Positions 5,850 through 5,866 of a stretch of DNA of 5,866 bases are shown piece by piece. The translations under genes and the position numbers were made by a program. The stretch spans positions 8,683 through 14,548 of the forward strand of contig VBGS01000073.1 in assembly GCA_005889445.1 (NCBI GenBank), read 5' to 3'. The notes under the pieces were generated by a model. The model made no database searches. It was not told the DNA's origin and saw only the letters and a list, made by a program, of their open reading frames with translations. The DNA comes from Chloroflexota bacterium (GTDB lineage Bacteria; Chloroflexota; Limnocylindria; P2-11E). Within the stretch, counting starts at the first letter, position 1, and the number at the start of each line of letters is the position of its first letter.

Positions 5850-5866
5850 CTGCTCGACAGGATTCC

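Overview
The window is a GC-rich stretch of bacterial chromosome, tightly packed with genes whose third codon positions are mostly G or C. It holds six protein-coding genes, the first cut by the left edge and the last possibly cut by the right edge. I see no RNA gene, CRISPR array, insertion sequence or phage gene. Several traits together suggest an uncultured high-GC soil or freshwater bacterium, with Chloroflexota (Limnocylindria-like) as my first guess and Actinomycetota as the alternative. These traits are separate ligase and polymerase genes of the LigD type, a secreted GHL10-type glycosidase, Ser/Pro/Thr-rich linkers, and the C-terminal beta domain with its WMEDYGVFW motif. The placement is inference from memory of such proteins, not a search result.

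Left region (1-2152, plus strand). The C-terminal half of an ATP-dependent DNA ligase of the LigD type is followed, with an 11-base overlap, by a stand-alone LigD-type polymerase/primase. These are the sealing and end-processing enzymes of bacterial non-homologous end joining; the Ku partner is not in the window. After an 82-base gap comes a PlsC-like 1-acyl-glycerol-3-phosphate acyltransferase (phospholipid synthesis), same strand, with no obvious functional link to the repair pair.

Middle region (2149-2978). A Crp/Fnr-family regulator lies on the minus strand, convergent with the acyltransferase; the two stop codons share one CTAG tetranucleotide. A region of about 176 bases separates its start from the next, divergent gene and holds a perfect 7-bp inverted repeat and a weak promoter candidate. 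It is the only clear regulatory region here.

Right region (2979-5866). A large secreted multidomain protein on the plus strand has a signal peptide, a GHL10-type glycosidase barrel, a carboxypeptidase-regulatory-like beta domain, a Ser/Pro/Thr linker and a C-terminal beta-sandwich. Six bases after its stop, a convergent minus-strand gene ends; it encodes a single-pass membrane protein with a short cytoplasmic part, a Pro-rich stalk and a small extracellular beta domain of unknown function. The Crp-like regulator is the natural candidate to control the glycosidase, but this rests on position only. Overall the window looks like ordinary chromosome; the points of most interest are the split LigD modules, the architecture of the two surface proteins, and the altered recognition helix of the regulator.
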